Below, piece by piece: positions 1 to 9,196 of a stretch of 64,000 bases of DNA (positions within the stretch are counted from its first letter, which is position 1; each line of letters begins with the position of its first letter). The stretch lies in NCBI RefSeq assembly GCF_022637415.1, contig NZ_CP093340.1, forward strand, positions 1,054,001 to 1,118,000, in the 5' to 3' direction. Source of the stretch: Luteimonas sp. S4-F44. Its GTDB lineage: Bacteria; Pseudomonadota; Gammaproteobacteria; Xanthomonadales; Xanthomonadaceae. The notes under the pieces are model-generated. The model worked only from the letters and a program-made list of their open reading frames with translations. It ran no database searches and was not told the DNA's origin. A program made the translations under genes and the position numbers.

Positions 1-2
1 CA

Positions 3-746
3 CAGCGTTCGCCGGAGGTCGTCGCCGAGCAGCTGCGCAAGCTGATGAAGCTGCGCACGCCGGCGATGGCGCCGCGCCCGGCCGCGCCGGTCGATCGCAG
101 GCTACCGGGCGAGGAGATCGCGCCGGGCCTGCGCTATCTCGAGCAGGTCGCGGCCTGGTCGCACGACGATGCCGAACTGGCGCTGCACGACATTCGCCAC
201 GACACCGCGCGGCGCGGCGACCTGCTTGCGTTCGACACCGAGACCACCGGCCTGGCCGGCGGCACCGGCACCCGCGCCTTCATGATCGGCGCGGCGGACT
301 TCGTCGACGGCCGGCTGCGGATCCGTCAGCTGTGCATCACCACCCTTGGCGCCGAACGCGAGATGCTGAAGGTCTTCGCCAGCTGGCTGCGGCGGCAGAC
401 CGTGCTGGTGAGCTACAACGGGCGCTGCTACGACCGTCCGCTGCTGACCACGCGCTACCGTCTGGCGCGGATGCGCGATCCGCTGATCGATCTGCGTCAC
501 GTCGACCTGCTGCACCCGGTGCGGCGGCGCTATCGCGGCGTCTGGGCCAATTGCCGGCTGGCGACCGTCGAGCGCGAACTGCTCGGCGTGCTGCGCGAGG
601 ACGACCTGCCCGGCAGCGAGGCGCCGGCGGCGTGGCTGGGCTATCTGCGCGGCGGCAGCGCCGACAAGCTGCGGCGCGTCGGCCTGCACAATGCGCAGGA
701 TCTGCGAAGCCTGTTCGGGGTGCTCGAGGCGATGCGCGACCGCTGA
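3..746 (+). CDS. RNase H-like (YprB-type) exonuclease domain protein, 5' truncated
   Basis: The reading frame is already open at the first complete codon, so the gene begins upstream of the window. The visible 247 residues contain a DEDD-type exonuclease fold: motif I FDTETTGL, motif II around VSYNGRCYDRPLL, and a late acidic motif in HNAQDLRSL. This matches the YprB RNase H-like family, proteins of unproven substrate that probably trim nucleic acid in the cytoplasm. An internal Met at position 45 could start a shorter product, but the upstream codons read as ordinary protein. The first helices suggest a longer N-terminal region outside the window. Function is inferred from the fold only. Confidence 0.75.
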   Translation, partial: QRSPEVVAEQLRKLMKLRTPAMAPRPAAPVDRRLPGEEIAPGLRYLEQVAAWSHDDAELALHDIRHDTARRGDLLAFDTETTGLAGGTGTRAFMIGAADFVDGRLRIRQLCITTLGAEREMLKVFASWLRRQTVLVSYNGRCYDRPLLTTRYRLARMRDPLIDLRHVDLLHPVRRRYRGVWANCRLATVERELLGVLREDDLPGSEAPAAWLGYLRGGSADKLRRVGLHNAQDLRSLFGVLEAMRDR

Positions 747-788
747 CGCGCGCGATCGCCTTTGGCGGCTCGCCCCCACCCCGGTCCG

Positions 789-804
789 CCCCCGCAAGCG
801 GGGG
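789..804. repeat. GC-rich perfect palindrome in a gene-free gap
   Basis: The 303-base gap at 747-1049 holds no convincing gene. Its main feature is the palindrome CCCCCGC-AA-GCGGGGG, followed by GAGGGGAAA. Short C-rich/G-rich hairpins of this form are often dispersed repeats in xanthomonad genomes, but I see only this copy here. It could also end transcription of the upstream gene, although no T-run follows. Confidence 0.4.
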
Positions 805-1049
805 AGGGGAAACGCGCACCGATCCGAAAGCGGTCCTCAGTCCGCCGCCACAACGCGCGTCGCCGCTTCCGTGGGCGATGCCTGTGCGTGCGATCGCGCG
901 TCGCGCCTCAATGCGCGCGCGTCGTCAGCGGCGTGCAGTGCGGCGGCCGCGTTCACATGACTGCCATCGAGGCAGTGGTTGAATCGGATGGCCCAGCAGT
1001 CCCGCGCCGCCGGTTCGCCGTCGGCGACCTCCCGTCACTCTGGAGCCTC

Positions 1050-2408
1050 ATGGACGCAAGCGAACGCCGGCCCGAGATGGCCGACCCTGCGCCCCCGCGC
1101 GCCACATTACGTGCGCGCGATGCGTTCGCGATCACGATCGGCATCGTCGTCGGCGCCGGCATCTTCCGGACCCCCTCGCTGGTGGCCGGCGCCTCCAGCA
1201 GCGAAGTGGCGCTGCTGCTCGCCTGGATCGCCGGCGGTGCCCTGTCGATCGTCGGGGCGCTGTGCTACGCCGAACTGGCCACGACTTACCCGCAGGCGGG
1301 CGGCGACTACGCCTACCTGCGCCGCGCCTACGGGCCGCGCATGGCCTTCCTGTTCGCGTGGGCGCGGATGGCGGTGATCCAGACCGGATCGATCGCGTTG
1401 CTGTGCTTCATCGTCGGCGACTACATGGCGCAGCTGTTCGACCTGGGCGGCGGCGCATCGGCGCTGGTTGCGGCCGCGGCGGTGATCGCGCTATCGGCGA
1501 TCAACTGGATCGGTACGCGCCAGAGTGCGGCGGTGCAGACGTGGCTGACGATCGTCGAGATCGCCGGCGTGCTGTTGATCGTCGTCGCGGGGCTGGCGTT
1601 CGCGCCCACCGGCATCGCACCGGTGCCCGGCAGCGACGGCGACAGCGCGATCGGCCTGGTCCTGGTGTTCGTACTGCTGACCTACGGCGGCTGGAACGAG
1701 GCGGTCTACATCACCGCCGAGGTCCGCGACGCGCGCCGCTGGATGCCGCGTGTGCTGGTGCTCAGCCTGATCGCGATCGCCGCGCTGTACGTGCTGGTCA
1801 ACCTGGCTTATCTGCGCGTGCTCGGCCTGGGCGGCATGGCGGAGCACAACGCCGTCGCGGCCGAGGTGATGGGCCGGGTCTTCGGGCCGAGCGGCGCGGC
1901 GTTGATGAGCGCGATCGTGGTCGCCGCGGCACTGACCTCGGCCAATGCGACGCTGATCACCGGCGCGCGCAGCGTGTATGCGGTGGGGCGCGATTTCCCG
2001 GCGCTGGGCGTCATCGGCCGCTGGGATGCACGCAGCGGCGCGCCGCGCGCGGCGATCCTGGTCCAAGGCGTGCTGGCACTGGCGCTGGTCGTGCTGGGCG
2101 CGTTCGCGCGCGATGGCTTCGAGGTCGCGGTGGAGTACACCGCGCCGGTGTTCTGGCTGTTCTTCCTGCTGGTGGGCATCGCACTGTTCGTGCTGCGCCG
2201 GCGCGACCCCGACCAGCCACGCCCATTCCGGGTACCGCTGTATCCCGCGCTGCCGCTGCTGTTCTGCGCGACCAGCGCCTACCTGCTGTATGCGAGCCTG
2301 GCCTACACCGGGCGCGGCGCGCTGGTCGGCGTCGTCGTGCTCGCCATCGGCGGGCTGCTGTTGCTCCGGCTTCGACCGTCCACCCGTCCTGAGGAGACCT
2401 CGCCATGA
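1050..2408 (+). CDS. APC-family amino acid permease
   Basis: A 452-residue inner-membrane transporter of the amino acid-polyamine-organocation superfamily. After a short polar N-terminus the first membrane helix carries the family signature GIVVGAGIFRTPSLV, where the unwound glycine-rich segment binds the substrate amino group. About twelve hydrophobic segments follow, ending with the PRPFRVPLYP loop typical of the family. The ATG at 1050 is chosen because GGAG lies 4 bases before it; a longer reading from 762 would add a basic, non-conserved leader that runs through the GC-rich hairpin. The stop overlaps the next start (ATGA), so the two genes are probably co-translated. Substrate is not predictable from the sequence. 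Confidence 0.85.
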   Translation: MDASERRPEMADPAPPRATLRARDAFAITIGIVVGAGIFRTPSLVAGASSSEVALLLAWIAGGALSIVGALCYAELATTYPQAGGDYAYLRRAYGPRMAFLFAWARMAVIQTGSIALLCFIVGDYMAQLFDLGGGASALVAAAAVIALSAINWIGTRQSAAVQTWLTIVEIAGVLLIVVAGLAFAPTGIAPVPGSDGDSAIGLVLVFVLLTYGGWNEAVYITAEVRDARRWMPRVLVLSLIAIAALYVLVNLAYLRVLGLGGMAEHNAVAAEVMGRVFGPSGAALMSAIVVAAALTSANATLITGARSVYAVGRDFPALGVIGRWDARSGAPRAAILVQGVLALALVVLGAFARDGFEVAVEYTAPVFWLFFLLVGIALFVLRRRDPDQPRPFRVPLYPALPLLFCATSAYLLYASLAYTGRGALVGVVVLAIGGLLLLRLRPSTRPEETSP

Positions 2409-3088
2409 TCCGATCGACCTCGTCCCGTCCCGCGCTCGCGCTGTGCGTGCTGGTGCCCGCTTTGATGACGGCCTGCACGCGGGATCCGCAGCCATCGCAG
2501 GCCACGGCCGATGCCGGCGTCCCCGCAGCGACGAGCGCAGACGGCGCGCCCACCGCGGTGCCGACGGTCACCGCGCAGATCGGTCCGGACTCGCCGTTCG
2601 CCGAAGGCGCGCCGCCGCCGTCGCGCGAGCCCGATGTGATCTACGTGCCGACACCCGAACCGGTGGTCGATGCGATGCTCAATCTGGCCAAGGTCGGCGA
2701 GGGCGACGTGCTCTACGACCTGGGCTCGGGCGATGGCCGCATCCCGATCGCGGCGGCGCAACGCTTCGGCGTGCGCGCGGTCGGCATCGACATCAACCCG
2801 GTGCGCGTACGCGAGGCGAACGCCAACGCCGAAGCGGCCGGCGTCACCGACCTGGTCACGTTCAAAGAGGCCGACCTGTTCCAGGAGGACATCAGCGAGG
2901 CCAGCGTCGTCACGCTGTATCTGCTGCAGAGCCTCAATGTGAAACTGCGCCCGAAACTGCTCGCCGAGCTCAAGCCCGGCACACGGATCGTCAGCCACGC
3001 CTTCGACATGGCCGACCAGTGGACGCCCGAGGCCACGCAGGAGGTCGACGGCACGCGCATCTATCTGTGGACGGTGCCCGAACGCTGA
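2405..3088 (+). CDS. Lipoprotein with class I SAM-dependent methyltransferase domain (FAM173/ATPSCKMT-like)
   Basis: 227 residues. Residues 1-24 form a lipoprotein signal with Cys24 after MTA. A low-complexity linker follows, then a Rossmann methyltransferase: motif I YDLGSGDGRIPIAAA, an acidic motif II in VGIDINP, and the TLYLLQSLNVKLRPKL and LKPGTRIVSH segments. That pattern resembles the FAM173 lysine methyltransferases. The odd point is location: SAM is cytoplasmic, yet the N-terminus predicts export and lipidation. Either the signal is a membrane anchor of unusual topology or the enzyme has no ordinary SAM supply. The start overlaps the permease stop by 4 bases. The domain assignment is firm; substrate and compartment are open. 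Confidence 0.8.
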   Translation: MIRSTSSRPALALCVLVPALMTACTRDPQPSQATADAGVPAATSADGAPTAVPTVTAQIGPDSPFAEGAPPPSREPDVIYVPTPEPVVDAMLNLAKVGEGDVLYDLGSGDGRIPIAAAQRFGVRAVGIDINPVRVREANANAEAAGVTDLVTFKEADLFQEDISEASVVTLYLLQSLNVKLRPKLLAELKPGTRIVSHAFDMADQWTPEATQEVDGTRIYLWTVPER

Positions 3089-3150
3089 GCCGGTCGCACC
3101 GCCGGCCGCCGATGGCATCATCGTCGATGCACGCCTGTACGAGGTTTCCC

Positions 3151-4146
3151 ATGCCGCGCTTGTGTTCGCTCTTCCTGTCGCTCGCCGCACTGTCGGCCGC
3201 GTCCGCATCCGCCTCGCCCGACGGTGGCGAGTTGCAGGACTTCGAGTCCCCGTACCCGCGCCAGGCGCATGCGCTGACCTCGCAGGGCCAGGCGCTGTCG
3301 ATGGCCTACCTGGACGTGCGGCCGGAAGGGCCGGGTAATGGGCGCACGGCCGTGCTGCTGCACGGCAAGAACTTCTGCGCGGAGACCTGGGAGGACACGA
3401 TCGCGGCGCTGGTCGGCGCCGGCTGGCGGGTCGTCGCGCCCGACCAGGTCGGCTTCTGCGGATCGAGCAAGCCGCGCGGCTACCAGTTCTCGTTCGCCCA
3501 GCTCGCCGCCAACACCCACGGCTTGCTGCAGGCGTTGGGGGTCGAGCGCCCGGTGCTGATCGGCCACTCGATGGGCGGCATGCTGGCGACCCGCTACGCG
3601 CTGCAGTATCCCGATGCGGTCGCGCGGCTGGTGCTGGTCAATCCGATCGGGCTCGAGGACTGGCAGGCCGAGGGCGTGCCGTACGCGACGGTCGATCAGT
3701 TGATGGAAGGCGAGCGCAGGACGACCGCCGAGAGCATCCGGGCCTATCAGCGCAAGTTCTATTACGACGGTCGCTGGGACCCGCGCTACGACCGCTGGGT
3801 CGAGATGCTGGCCGGCCTGTACGCCGGCCCCGACGGCGAGCTCGTGGCCTGGAACCAAGCCCAGACGTCGGAGATGGTGTTCACGCAGCCGGTGGTGCAT
3901 GAGTTCCCGAAGCTGCGCGTGCCGACGCTGCTGATGATCGGCGGCAAGGACCGCACCGCGCCGGGCGCCCACCGCGCGCCGCCGCAGATCGCCGCGCGGC
4001 TGGGTGACTACCCGGCGCTCGGTCGACGCACGGTCCAGGCGATCCCCGATGCCGAACTGGTCGAGTTCCCGGCGCTGGGGCACTCACCGCAGGTCGAGGC
4101 GCCCGAGCAGTTCCACGCGGCGCTGCTGCCGCGGCTGGCGCGCTGA
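3151..4146 (+). CDS. Secreted alpha/beta hydrolase
   Basis: 331 residues with a Sec signal peptide (about 1-21, ending SASA) and a full alpha/beta-hydrolase fold. The nucleophile elbow is GHSMGG, the acid is probably the Asp of GGKDRTAPG, and the base is the His of ALGHSPQ. The oxyanion region is LLHGKNFCAETW. Family members include esterases, haloalkane dehalogenases and epoxide hydrolases; the cap region, rich in Trp and Tyr, does not settle the substrate. The start at 3151 has GAGG 6 bases upstream; an ATG at 3127 in frame is possible but would spoil the signal peptide. Predicted to act in the periplasm. Confidence 0.82.
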   Translation: MPRLCSLFLSLAALSAASASASPDGGELQDFESPYPRQAHALTSQGQALSMAYLDVRPEGPGNGRTAVLLHGKNFCAETWEDTIAALVGAGWRVVAPDQVGFCGSSKPRGYQFSFAQLAANTHGLLQALGVERPVLIGHSMGGMLATRYALQYPDAVARLVLVNPIGLEDWQAEGVPYATVDQLMEGERRTTAESIRAYQRKFYYDGRWDPRYDRWVEMLAGLYAGPDGELVAWNQAQTSEMVFTQPVVHEFPKLRVPTLLMIGGKDRTAPGAHRAPPQIAARLGDYPALGRRTVQAIPDAELVEFPALGHSPQVEAPEQFHAALLPRLAR

Positions 4147-4262
4147 GCACGCCTTCGGCGCGGACGGTCCGGCGGCATTCACATCGCATTCGGACGGTCG
4201 CCGGCCAAGTCCCTACACTGGACGGATCATTTCGCGCCCCCTAGCCGGAGTCCGTTGCGTCC

Positions 4263-5564
4263 ATGTCGTCCTGGCGTTCGTGCCTGCCGTTGATCCTGTG
4301 TCTGGCCGTGGTCGGCTGCCAGCGCGCGCCCGCCCCGGTCGACCAGGCGGTGGAGACCGTCGAGGTGTCCAGTCCGGAGGAGGGCGGCGCGGTCAGCACC
4401 GCACCGCTCGCGACGGAGGACTTGCCCGATGTGGCGCCGCCGCCTGTCGAAACGGCCGATCCGGCCGAAGTCGACTGGTCGCCGATGACGCTCGAGGGCG
4501 CGACCGCGTCGCTGAGCTGCGAACTGGACTACGCCACGGCCGGCGATGGCGACGTGCTGAAGGCGTTCGACCGCGCGGCGCTGCGCGAGGCAATGGCGCC
4601 GTGCGCCGAACGCGGGGTGTTCCGGCTGCGCTTCAAGGGCCGCGTGACCCAGGACTTCACCCGGTTGATGCAGCGCCTGGCCGCGGTCGCCGATGAGTTG
4701 AAGATCGACAAGCGGGTGCTCGATCTTGACTCGAGTGGCGGCATGGTCGAGGAAGCGATCCGTGCCGGCGACGTGATCGCCGAGTCGCGCTGGACGATCT
4801 GGGTGCGCGAGGGCGCAGCCTGCCACAGTTCCTGCGTGTTCCTGCTCGCCGGCGGCGACACCCGGCTGATCGGCGGACGGGTCGGCATCCACCGGATCAT
4901 CCGCATGAGCTCGAGCGCGTCGACCCGGGCCGAGCTCAACCGTGAGCTGCGGGCGGTCTACGGCCGGGTACGCGATTACCTGGAGCGCAATGGCGCCGCA
5001 GTCGCGGTCGCCGACCTGATGATGGCCGTGCCCAACCGCAGCCTGCGCATCCTCACCCCCGACGAGCTCAAGCTCTATGGTCTGGACGGGGTGAATCCGG
5101 CGCAGGACGATCTCGACCGGCTGCGGCTGATGCGCAAGTGCGGACAGGACTTCGTCGCGCGCCGCGATTCCTACATCCGCGCCTTCGACGCGACCTGCAA
5201 TGCGCCCGACCGCGACGTCGAGGCGATGACCGCCTGCGGCCTGGAACTGCGCGGGCGCTTCGGCTTCCCGGACGCGCAGTGCCCATCGGAGAGTCCGCTG
5301 TCGGAGTTCGACCTGGTCGGGGAGATGACGGCGGCTGCGGGCATCGCCAGCCGGCTGCGCATCCTCGGCGTGCCCACCGGGACGGCCCGCCGCGCCACCG
5401 AGCCGGCGCCCGCCGCGCCAGCGCCGCGCGATGCGCGCACGCCGACCGCGCAGGGCGGCGACACGCCCGCCCGGCCGTCCGAGACCTCGGCCGACGACAG
5501 CGAGGCGGCCGCGCCGACCGACGGTGCCGATCGCACCGAGACCCCGGCGCCGACGCCAGGTTGA
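4263..5564 (+). CDS. Lipoprotein with ClpP/crotonase-like fold (COG3904-type)
   Basis: 433 residues. The lipobox is VVGC (Cys19), so the protein should be anchored in an envelope membrane. Residues about 85-260 carry a ClpP-like core: LDSSGGMVEEAI, then ACHSSCVFLLAGG with the Ser between two Cys at the position of the serine nucleophile in this family, then GRVGIHR. The family is described as predicted periplasmic ClpP-like proteins with no well-defined substrate. The last 80 residues are Ala/Pro/Thr-rich and probably disordered. GGAG is present upstream but 12 bases from the ATG, so initiation may be weak. Protease activity is inferred, not shown. Confidence 0.7.
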   Translation: MSSWRSCLPLILCLAVVGCQRAPAPVDQAVETVEVSSPEEGGAVSTAPLATEDLPDVAPPPVETADPAEVDWSPMTLEGATASLSCELDYATAGDGDVLKAFDRAALREAMAPCAERGVFRLRFKGRVTQDFTRLMQRLAAVADELKIDKRVLDLDSSGGMVEEAIRAGDVIAESRWTIWVREGAACHSSCVFLLAGGDTRLIGGRVGIHRIIRMSSSASTRAELNRELRAVYGRVRDYLERNGAAVAVADLMMAVPNRSLRILTPDELKLYGLDGVNPAQDDLDRLRLMRKCGQDFVARRDSYIRAFDATCNAPDRDVEAMTACGLELRGRFGFPDAQCPSESPLSEFDLVGEMTAAAGIASRLRILGVPTGTARRATEPAPAAPAPRDARTPTAQGGDTPARPSETSADDSEAAAPTDGADRTETPAPTPG

Positions 5565-5594
5565 GCGACGGGCGCGGCCCGTCGCGGCGTGGGC

Positions 5595-7433
5595 TCAGGG
5601 CGCGTCGTCCTGCAGGAAACCGCCCGACTGCCGCCGCCACAGTTGCGCGTAGATGCCGTTGGCTGCGATCAGCGCCTCGTGCGTGCCCTGTTCGACGATC
5701 CGGCCGCGCTCCATGATGATCAGACGGTCCATCGCTGCGATCGTCGACAGCCGATGTGCGATCGCGATCACCGTCTTGCCTTCCATCAGCCGGTAGAGAT
5801 TCTCCTGGATCGCGGCTTCGGCCTCGGAGTCGAGCGCCGAGGTGGCCTCGTCGAGCACCAGGATCGGGGCGTTCTTCAGCAGCACGCGTGCGATCGCGAT
5901 GCGCTGGCGCTGGCCGCCCGACAACTTGACGCCGCGTTCGCCGACCTGGGCGTCGTAACCGGTGCGGCCCTTGGCATCGCTCAGGCCGAGGATGAATTCA
6001 TGCGCTTCGGCGCGCCGCGCGGCCTCGATCATCTCCGCCTCGCTCGCGTCCGGGCGGCCGTAGAGGATGTTCTCGCGCACAGAGCGGTGCAGCAGCGAGG
6101 TGTCCTGGGTCACCATGCCGATCTGCGCACGCAGCGAGTCCTGAGTGACGCTGGCGATGTCGATGCCGTCGATGCGGATCGCACCCGCCTCGCGGTCGTA
6201 GAAGCGCAGCAGCAGGTTGACCAGGGTCGATTTGCCCGCGCCAGAGCGCCCGACCAAGCCGATCTTCTCGCCGGGCCGCACGTGCAGATCCAGGCCCTCG
6301 ATGACGCTGCGCTCGGCCTGGCCGTAGTGGAAGTTGACGCCCTCGAAGCGGATGTCGCCGCGCACCGGCGGCAGCACCTGCGCGGCGGGCGCATCGTCGA
6401 CGGTGGGCGCCAGCGAGATCGAGTTGATGCCGTCGCGCACCGTGCCGATGTTCTCGAACAGCGCCGAAAGCTCCCACATGATCCATTGCGACATGCCGAG
6501 CATGCGCAGTGCCAGCGCGATCGCCACCGCGATCGCGCCGGTGCTGATCGCCCCGCCATGCCACAGCCACAGGCCGAGCCCGCCGACCGAAGCGACCAGC
6601 AGCATGTTGAGCACGTAGTTGCAGACGTTGATGATCGTCACCAGCCGCATCTGCCCGTGCACGGTGTCGAGGAAGCCGTCCATCGCCTCGTAGGCGTAGG
6701 ACTGCTCGCGCGAGGAATGCGAGAACAGCTTGACCGTGGCGATGTTGGTGTAGCTGTCGACGATGCGCCCGGTCATCACTGCGCGCGCATCGGCCTGCTT
6801 TTCGGAGATCTTGCTCAGCCGCGGCACGAAGACGCGCATCAGCGCCGCGTAGCACAGCACCCAGCCCAGGAACGGCAGCATCATCCGCCAGTCGGCCGAG
6901 GCCGCGACCACCAGCGCGCCGGTCAGGTAGACCAGCACGTAGTTGCCGACATCCAGCAGCTTGATGACCGTCTCGCGCACCGCCAGCGAGGTCTGCATCA
7001 GCTTGGTCGCGATGCGGCCGGCGAACTCTTCCTGGAAGTAGGTCATCGACTGCCGCAGCAGGTAGCGATGCACGTTCCAGCGGATCCGCATCGGGAAATT
7101 GCCGAGCAGCGTCTGATGGATGATCAACGAGCTGAACAGCGTCATCACCGGCAGGCCGATGAGCACCAGCACGGCCATCGCCGCGAGCCGGCCGCCCTCG
7201 GCATCGAGGAACGACGCGGGCGTGTGCGACGCCAGGCGATCGACCAGCGAGCCGACGTAGGCGTAGAGCACAACCTCGGAGATCGCGATGGCCGCGGTGA
7301 ACAGGGCCATCAGCAGCAGCCAGCGGCCGCTGCCGCGCACGTAGTGCATGCAGAACGCGAACAGCGTCCGCGGCGGCTGCTCGGGCGGGGCGGAGGGGAA
7401 CGGGGCGATGCGGTTTTCGAACCAGCGGAGCAT
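5595..7433 (-). CDS. ABC exporter, fused permease and ATPase
   Basis: About 612 residues in the MsbA/Atm1 arrangement. Six membrane helices lie in the first 330 residues, then a nucleotide-binding domain with Walker A GRSGAGKST, Q-loop VTQDTSLL, signature LSGGQRQ, Walker B ILVLDEATS and the switch His in AHRLS. Half-transporters of this kind work as homodimers exporting lipids, peptides or drugs. I prefer the start MLRWFENRIAPF at 7433; an ATG 57 bases further out (7490) keeps the frame open. The gene is convergent with the ClpP-like gene, 30 bases apart. Substrate unknown. Confidence 0.85.
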   Translation of the reverse strand: MLRWFENRIAPFPSAPPEQPPRTLFAFCMHYVRGSGRWLLLMALFTAAIAISEVVLYAYVGSLVDRLASHTPASFLDAEGGRLAAMAVLVLIGLPVMTLFSSLIIHQTLLGNFPMRIRWNVHRYLLRQSMTYFQEEFAGRIATKLMQTSLAVRETVIKLLDVGNYVLVYLTGALVVAASADWRMMLPFLGWVLCYAALMRVFVPRLSKISEKQADARAVMTGRIVDSYTNIATVKLFSHSSREQSYAYEAMDGFLDTVHGQMRLVTIINVCNYVLNMLLVASVGGLGLWLWHGGAISTGAIAVAIALALRMLGMSQWIMWELSALFENIGTVRDGINSISLAPTVDDAPAAQVLPPVRGDIRFEGVNFHYGQAERSVIEGLDLHVRPGEKIGLVGRSGAGKSTLVNLLLRFYDREAGAIRIDGIDIASVTQDSLRAQIGMVTQDTSLLHRSVRENILYGRPDASEAEMIEAARRAEAHEFILGLSDAKGRTGYDAQVGERGVKLSGGQRQRIAIARVLLKNAPILVLDEATSALDSEAEAAIQENLYRLMEGKTVIAIAHRLSTIAAMDRLIIMERGRIVEQGTHEALIAANGIYAQLWRRQSGGFLQDDAP

Positions 7434-7572
7434 GGGCGATCCAGTGCGGCGCGCGAGCGCGCGCGGGGTGTCGTCGGGGAGAGCGGGCATTGTCGGCGAT
7501 GCGCCTGCGGCTGTCGCGGCGCGGGCGGCCGTTTGCGTTCAGCCGGCGTGCGCAACGGTCCGGGTGCGCCGT

Positions 7573-8601
7573 CTAGGGGATGTCGAGCACGACACGACCC
7601 AGATGATGCGCGGTGAGCGCGCGCTCGGCATCGGCGATCCGCGACAGCGGCAGGCGTGCGCCGACGTGCAGATGGAACGGCCCGCGCTCGATCGCGCGGC
7701 AGGCCGCCTGCACCGAGGTCGCGCCGGCATGTGCGCCGAAGCCGGTCGCGGCGATGTCCGCGCGCACCGGCGGCGGCGTCACGCCATGCGGCCAGGCGAT
7801 GCGGCCGCCGGGCTGCAGGGCATCGACCACGCACCGGGCGAGCGCGGCATCGCTCGCGGTCAACAAGGCTGCGGTCGGGCGCTCGGGGGCGAAAATGCGC
7901 AGCGCCGCGGCGAGGTCGTGGCGCCGTCCATCGATCGCCATGTCCGCGCCGAGCCGCTCGGCCAGCGCGATGCCATCGGAGCCCGAGACCACCGCCAGCA
8001 CCCGCGCGCCGCGCTGGCGGGCGAACTGCAGCGCCATATGCCCGATGCCACCGCTCGCGCCCAGCAGCACCAGCGTATCGCCAGCGCCCAGCCCCAGCAC
8101 CTGGGCGACGGCGTGCATCGCCAGACCGCCATCGACCGGCAGCGCGGCGGCATGCGGCAACGGCAGGCGCGCCGGAATGCGCCATGCACGGTCGGCATCG
8201 ACGAGCGCGAATTGCGCGTGGAAGCCGTGGCGCGGGGCGCGCGGCAGCGTCAGGCCGCAGACCCGATCGCCCTCGCGCAGCCGCTGCACGCCCGCGCCGA
8301 CCTCGACCACCGTCCCGGCGCCTTCCGCGCCGCCGATCCAGGGGCCGGGGGGCCGCAACTCCGCGCCGGGCAGGCGGCCATCGCGTTCGAGGATGTCCCA
8401 ATGGCCGAAACCCGCCGACAGCACGCGGATCAGCACCTGGTCGGGGCCGGGCAACGGAATCGGCGTCTCCACCGGGCGCCAGGCGCCGCGTGCGCCCGGT
8501 GCGCAGGCGATTGCCTGCATCGTCTCCGGCTCGGCATCGGCCTGCGACCAGGCGCAGGCCGATGCCTGGATCGAGGGCGAGGAGAGAGTCTCGAGTGTCA
8601 T
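7573..8601 (-). CDS. MDR-family NAD(P)H quinone oxidoreductase-like protein, predicted SoxR target
   Basis: 342 residues with a GroES-like N-domain and a Rossmann domain carrying [16 protein letters not shown] for NADP. There is no cluster of zinc-binding cysteines, which points to the zeta-crystallin/quinone reductase branch rather than a true alcohol dehydrogenase. The start at 8601 is supported by AGGAG five bases upstream; a later Met at 8520 matches the usual family N-terminus but has less support. The gene is divergent from soxR, and its promoter has the 19-base spacer and dyad of SoxR-activated genes, so it should be induced by redox-cycling compounds. Direct reduction of quinones is a reasonable but untested role. 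Confidence 0.8.
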   Translation of the reverse strand: MTLETLSSPSIQASACAWSQADAEPETMQAIACAPGARGAWRPVETPIPLPGPDQVLIRVLSAGFGHWDILERDGRLPGAELRPPGPWIGGAEGAGTVVEVGAGVQRLREGDRVCGLTLPRAPRHGFHAQFALVDADRAWRIPARLPLPHAAALPVDGGLAMHAVAQVLGLGAGDTLVLLGASGGIGHMALQFARQRGARVLAVVSGSDGIALAERLGADMAIDGRRHDLAAALRIFAPERPTAALLTASDAALARCVVDALQPGGRIAWPHGVTPPPVRADIAATGFGAHAGATSVQAACRAIERGPFHLHVGARLPLSRIADAERALTAHHLGRVVLDIP

Positions 8602-8637
8602 GCGGGCTCCTGTCGGATTGCGGGGGCGATACCGGGC

Positions 8638-8668
8638 AGGGTAAAACCTCAATAAATGTTGAGGTCAA
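8638..8668 (-). promoter_or_regulatory. SoxR-dependent promoter and SoxR box
   Basis: Read on the minus strand: -35 TTGACC (8663-8668), a 19-base spacer (8644-8662) and -10 TACCCT (8638-8643). The dyad CCTCAA-N6-TTGAGG at 8647-8664 matches the SoxR box of the enterobacterial soxS promoter and overlaps the spacer and the -35. An overlong 19-base spacer untwisted by the activated regulator is the hallmark of MerR-family control. The promoter points at the oxidoreductase gene; soxR starts 17 bases beyond the dyad on the other strand and could be autoregulated. Confidence 0.85.
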
Positions 8669-8681
8669 GAGGGCGGAGGCG

Positions 8682-9137
8682 ATGGGCCAGAACGGTGTGG
8701 GGACGCACGAGACGTTGTCGGTCGGCGAACTGGCCGCGCGCAGCGGGGTCGCGATCTCGGCCCTACATTTCTACGAACGCCAGGGCCTGCTGCGCAGCAC
8801 GCGCAACGCCGGCAACCAGCGTCGGTATCGGCGCGACGCGCTGCGGCGGGTCGCGGTGATCCGGGTCGCGCAGCGGGCCGGCATCCCGCTGGCCGCGATC
8901 GGCGAGGCGCTGGCGACCCTGCCCGACGGACGGACGCCGACCCAGGCCGACTGGACGCGCCTGTCGCGCCGCTGGCGGGCCGACCTCGATGCCCGCATCG
9001 CCCAGCTCACGCGATTGCGCGACCAGCTCGACGGCTGCATCGGTTGCGGATGTCTGTCGCTGCGGGTCTGCCCCCTGCGCAATCCGGGCGATGTGGCCCG
9101 CGCGCGCGGTCCCGGGGCGCCGTATCTCGAGCCGTGA
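8682..9137 (+). CDS. soxR: Redox-sensitive transcriptional activator SoxR
   Basis: 151 residues, MerR family. The N-terminal winged helix ([20 protein letters not shown] ...) is followed by a dimerization helix, then the [2Fe-2S] ligand set C-x2-C-x-C-x5-C in [12 protein letters not shown] and the usual CPLRNP sequence. Oxidation of the cluster by superoxide or redox-cycling drugs converts the DNA-bound protein into an activator. The ATG at 8682 has GGAGG only 2 bases upstream, which is tight; a GTG at 8697 in frame is an alternative. A SoxR box lies in the short gap to the divergent oxidoreductase. No soxS is visible, as expected outside enterics, where SoxR controls effector genes directly. 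Confidence 0.93.
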   Translation: MGQNGVGTHETLSVGELAARSGVAISALHFYERQGLLRSTRNAGNQRRYRRDALRRVAVIRVAQRAGIPLAAIGEALATLPDGRTPTQADWTRLSRRWRADLDARIAQLTRLRDQLDGCIGCGCLSLRVCPLRNPGDVARARGPGAPYLEP

Positions 9138-9196
9138 TCCAGTGGCCGGGCGCGCGTCGGTGCGTCGGCCGCGCGGGCGGCGGGCGCCCGCTGCGA

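Noticed and set aside
5589..7616. 675-codon plus-strand frame opposite the ABC exporter
   Set aside because: His/Arg-rich antisense shadow of a gene with intact Walker and signature motifs.
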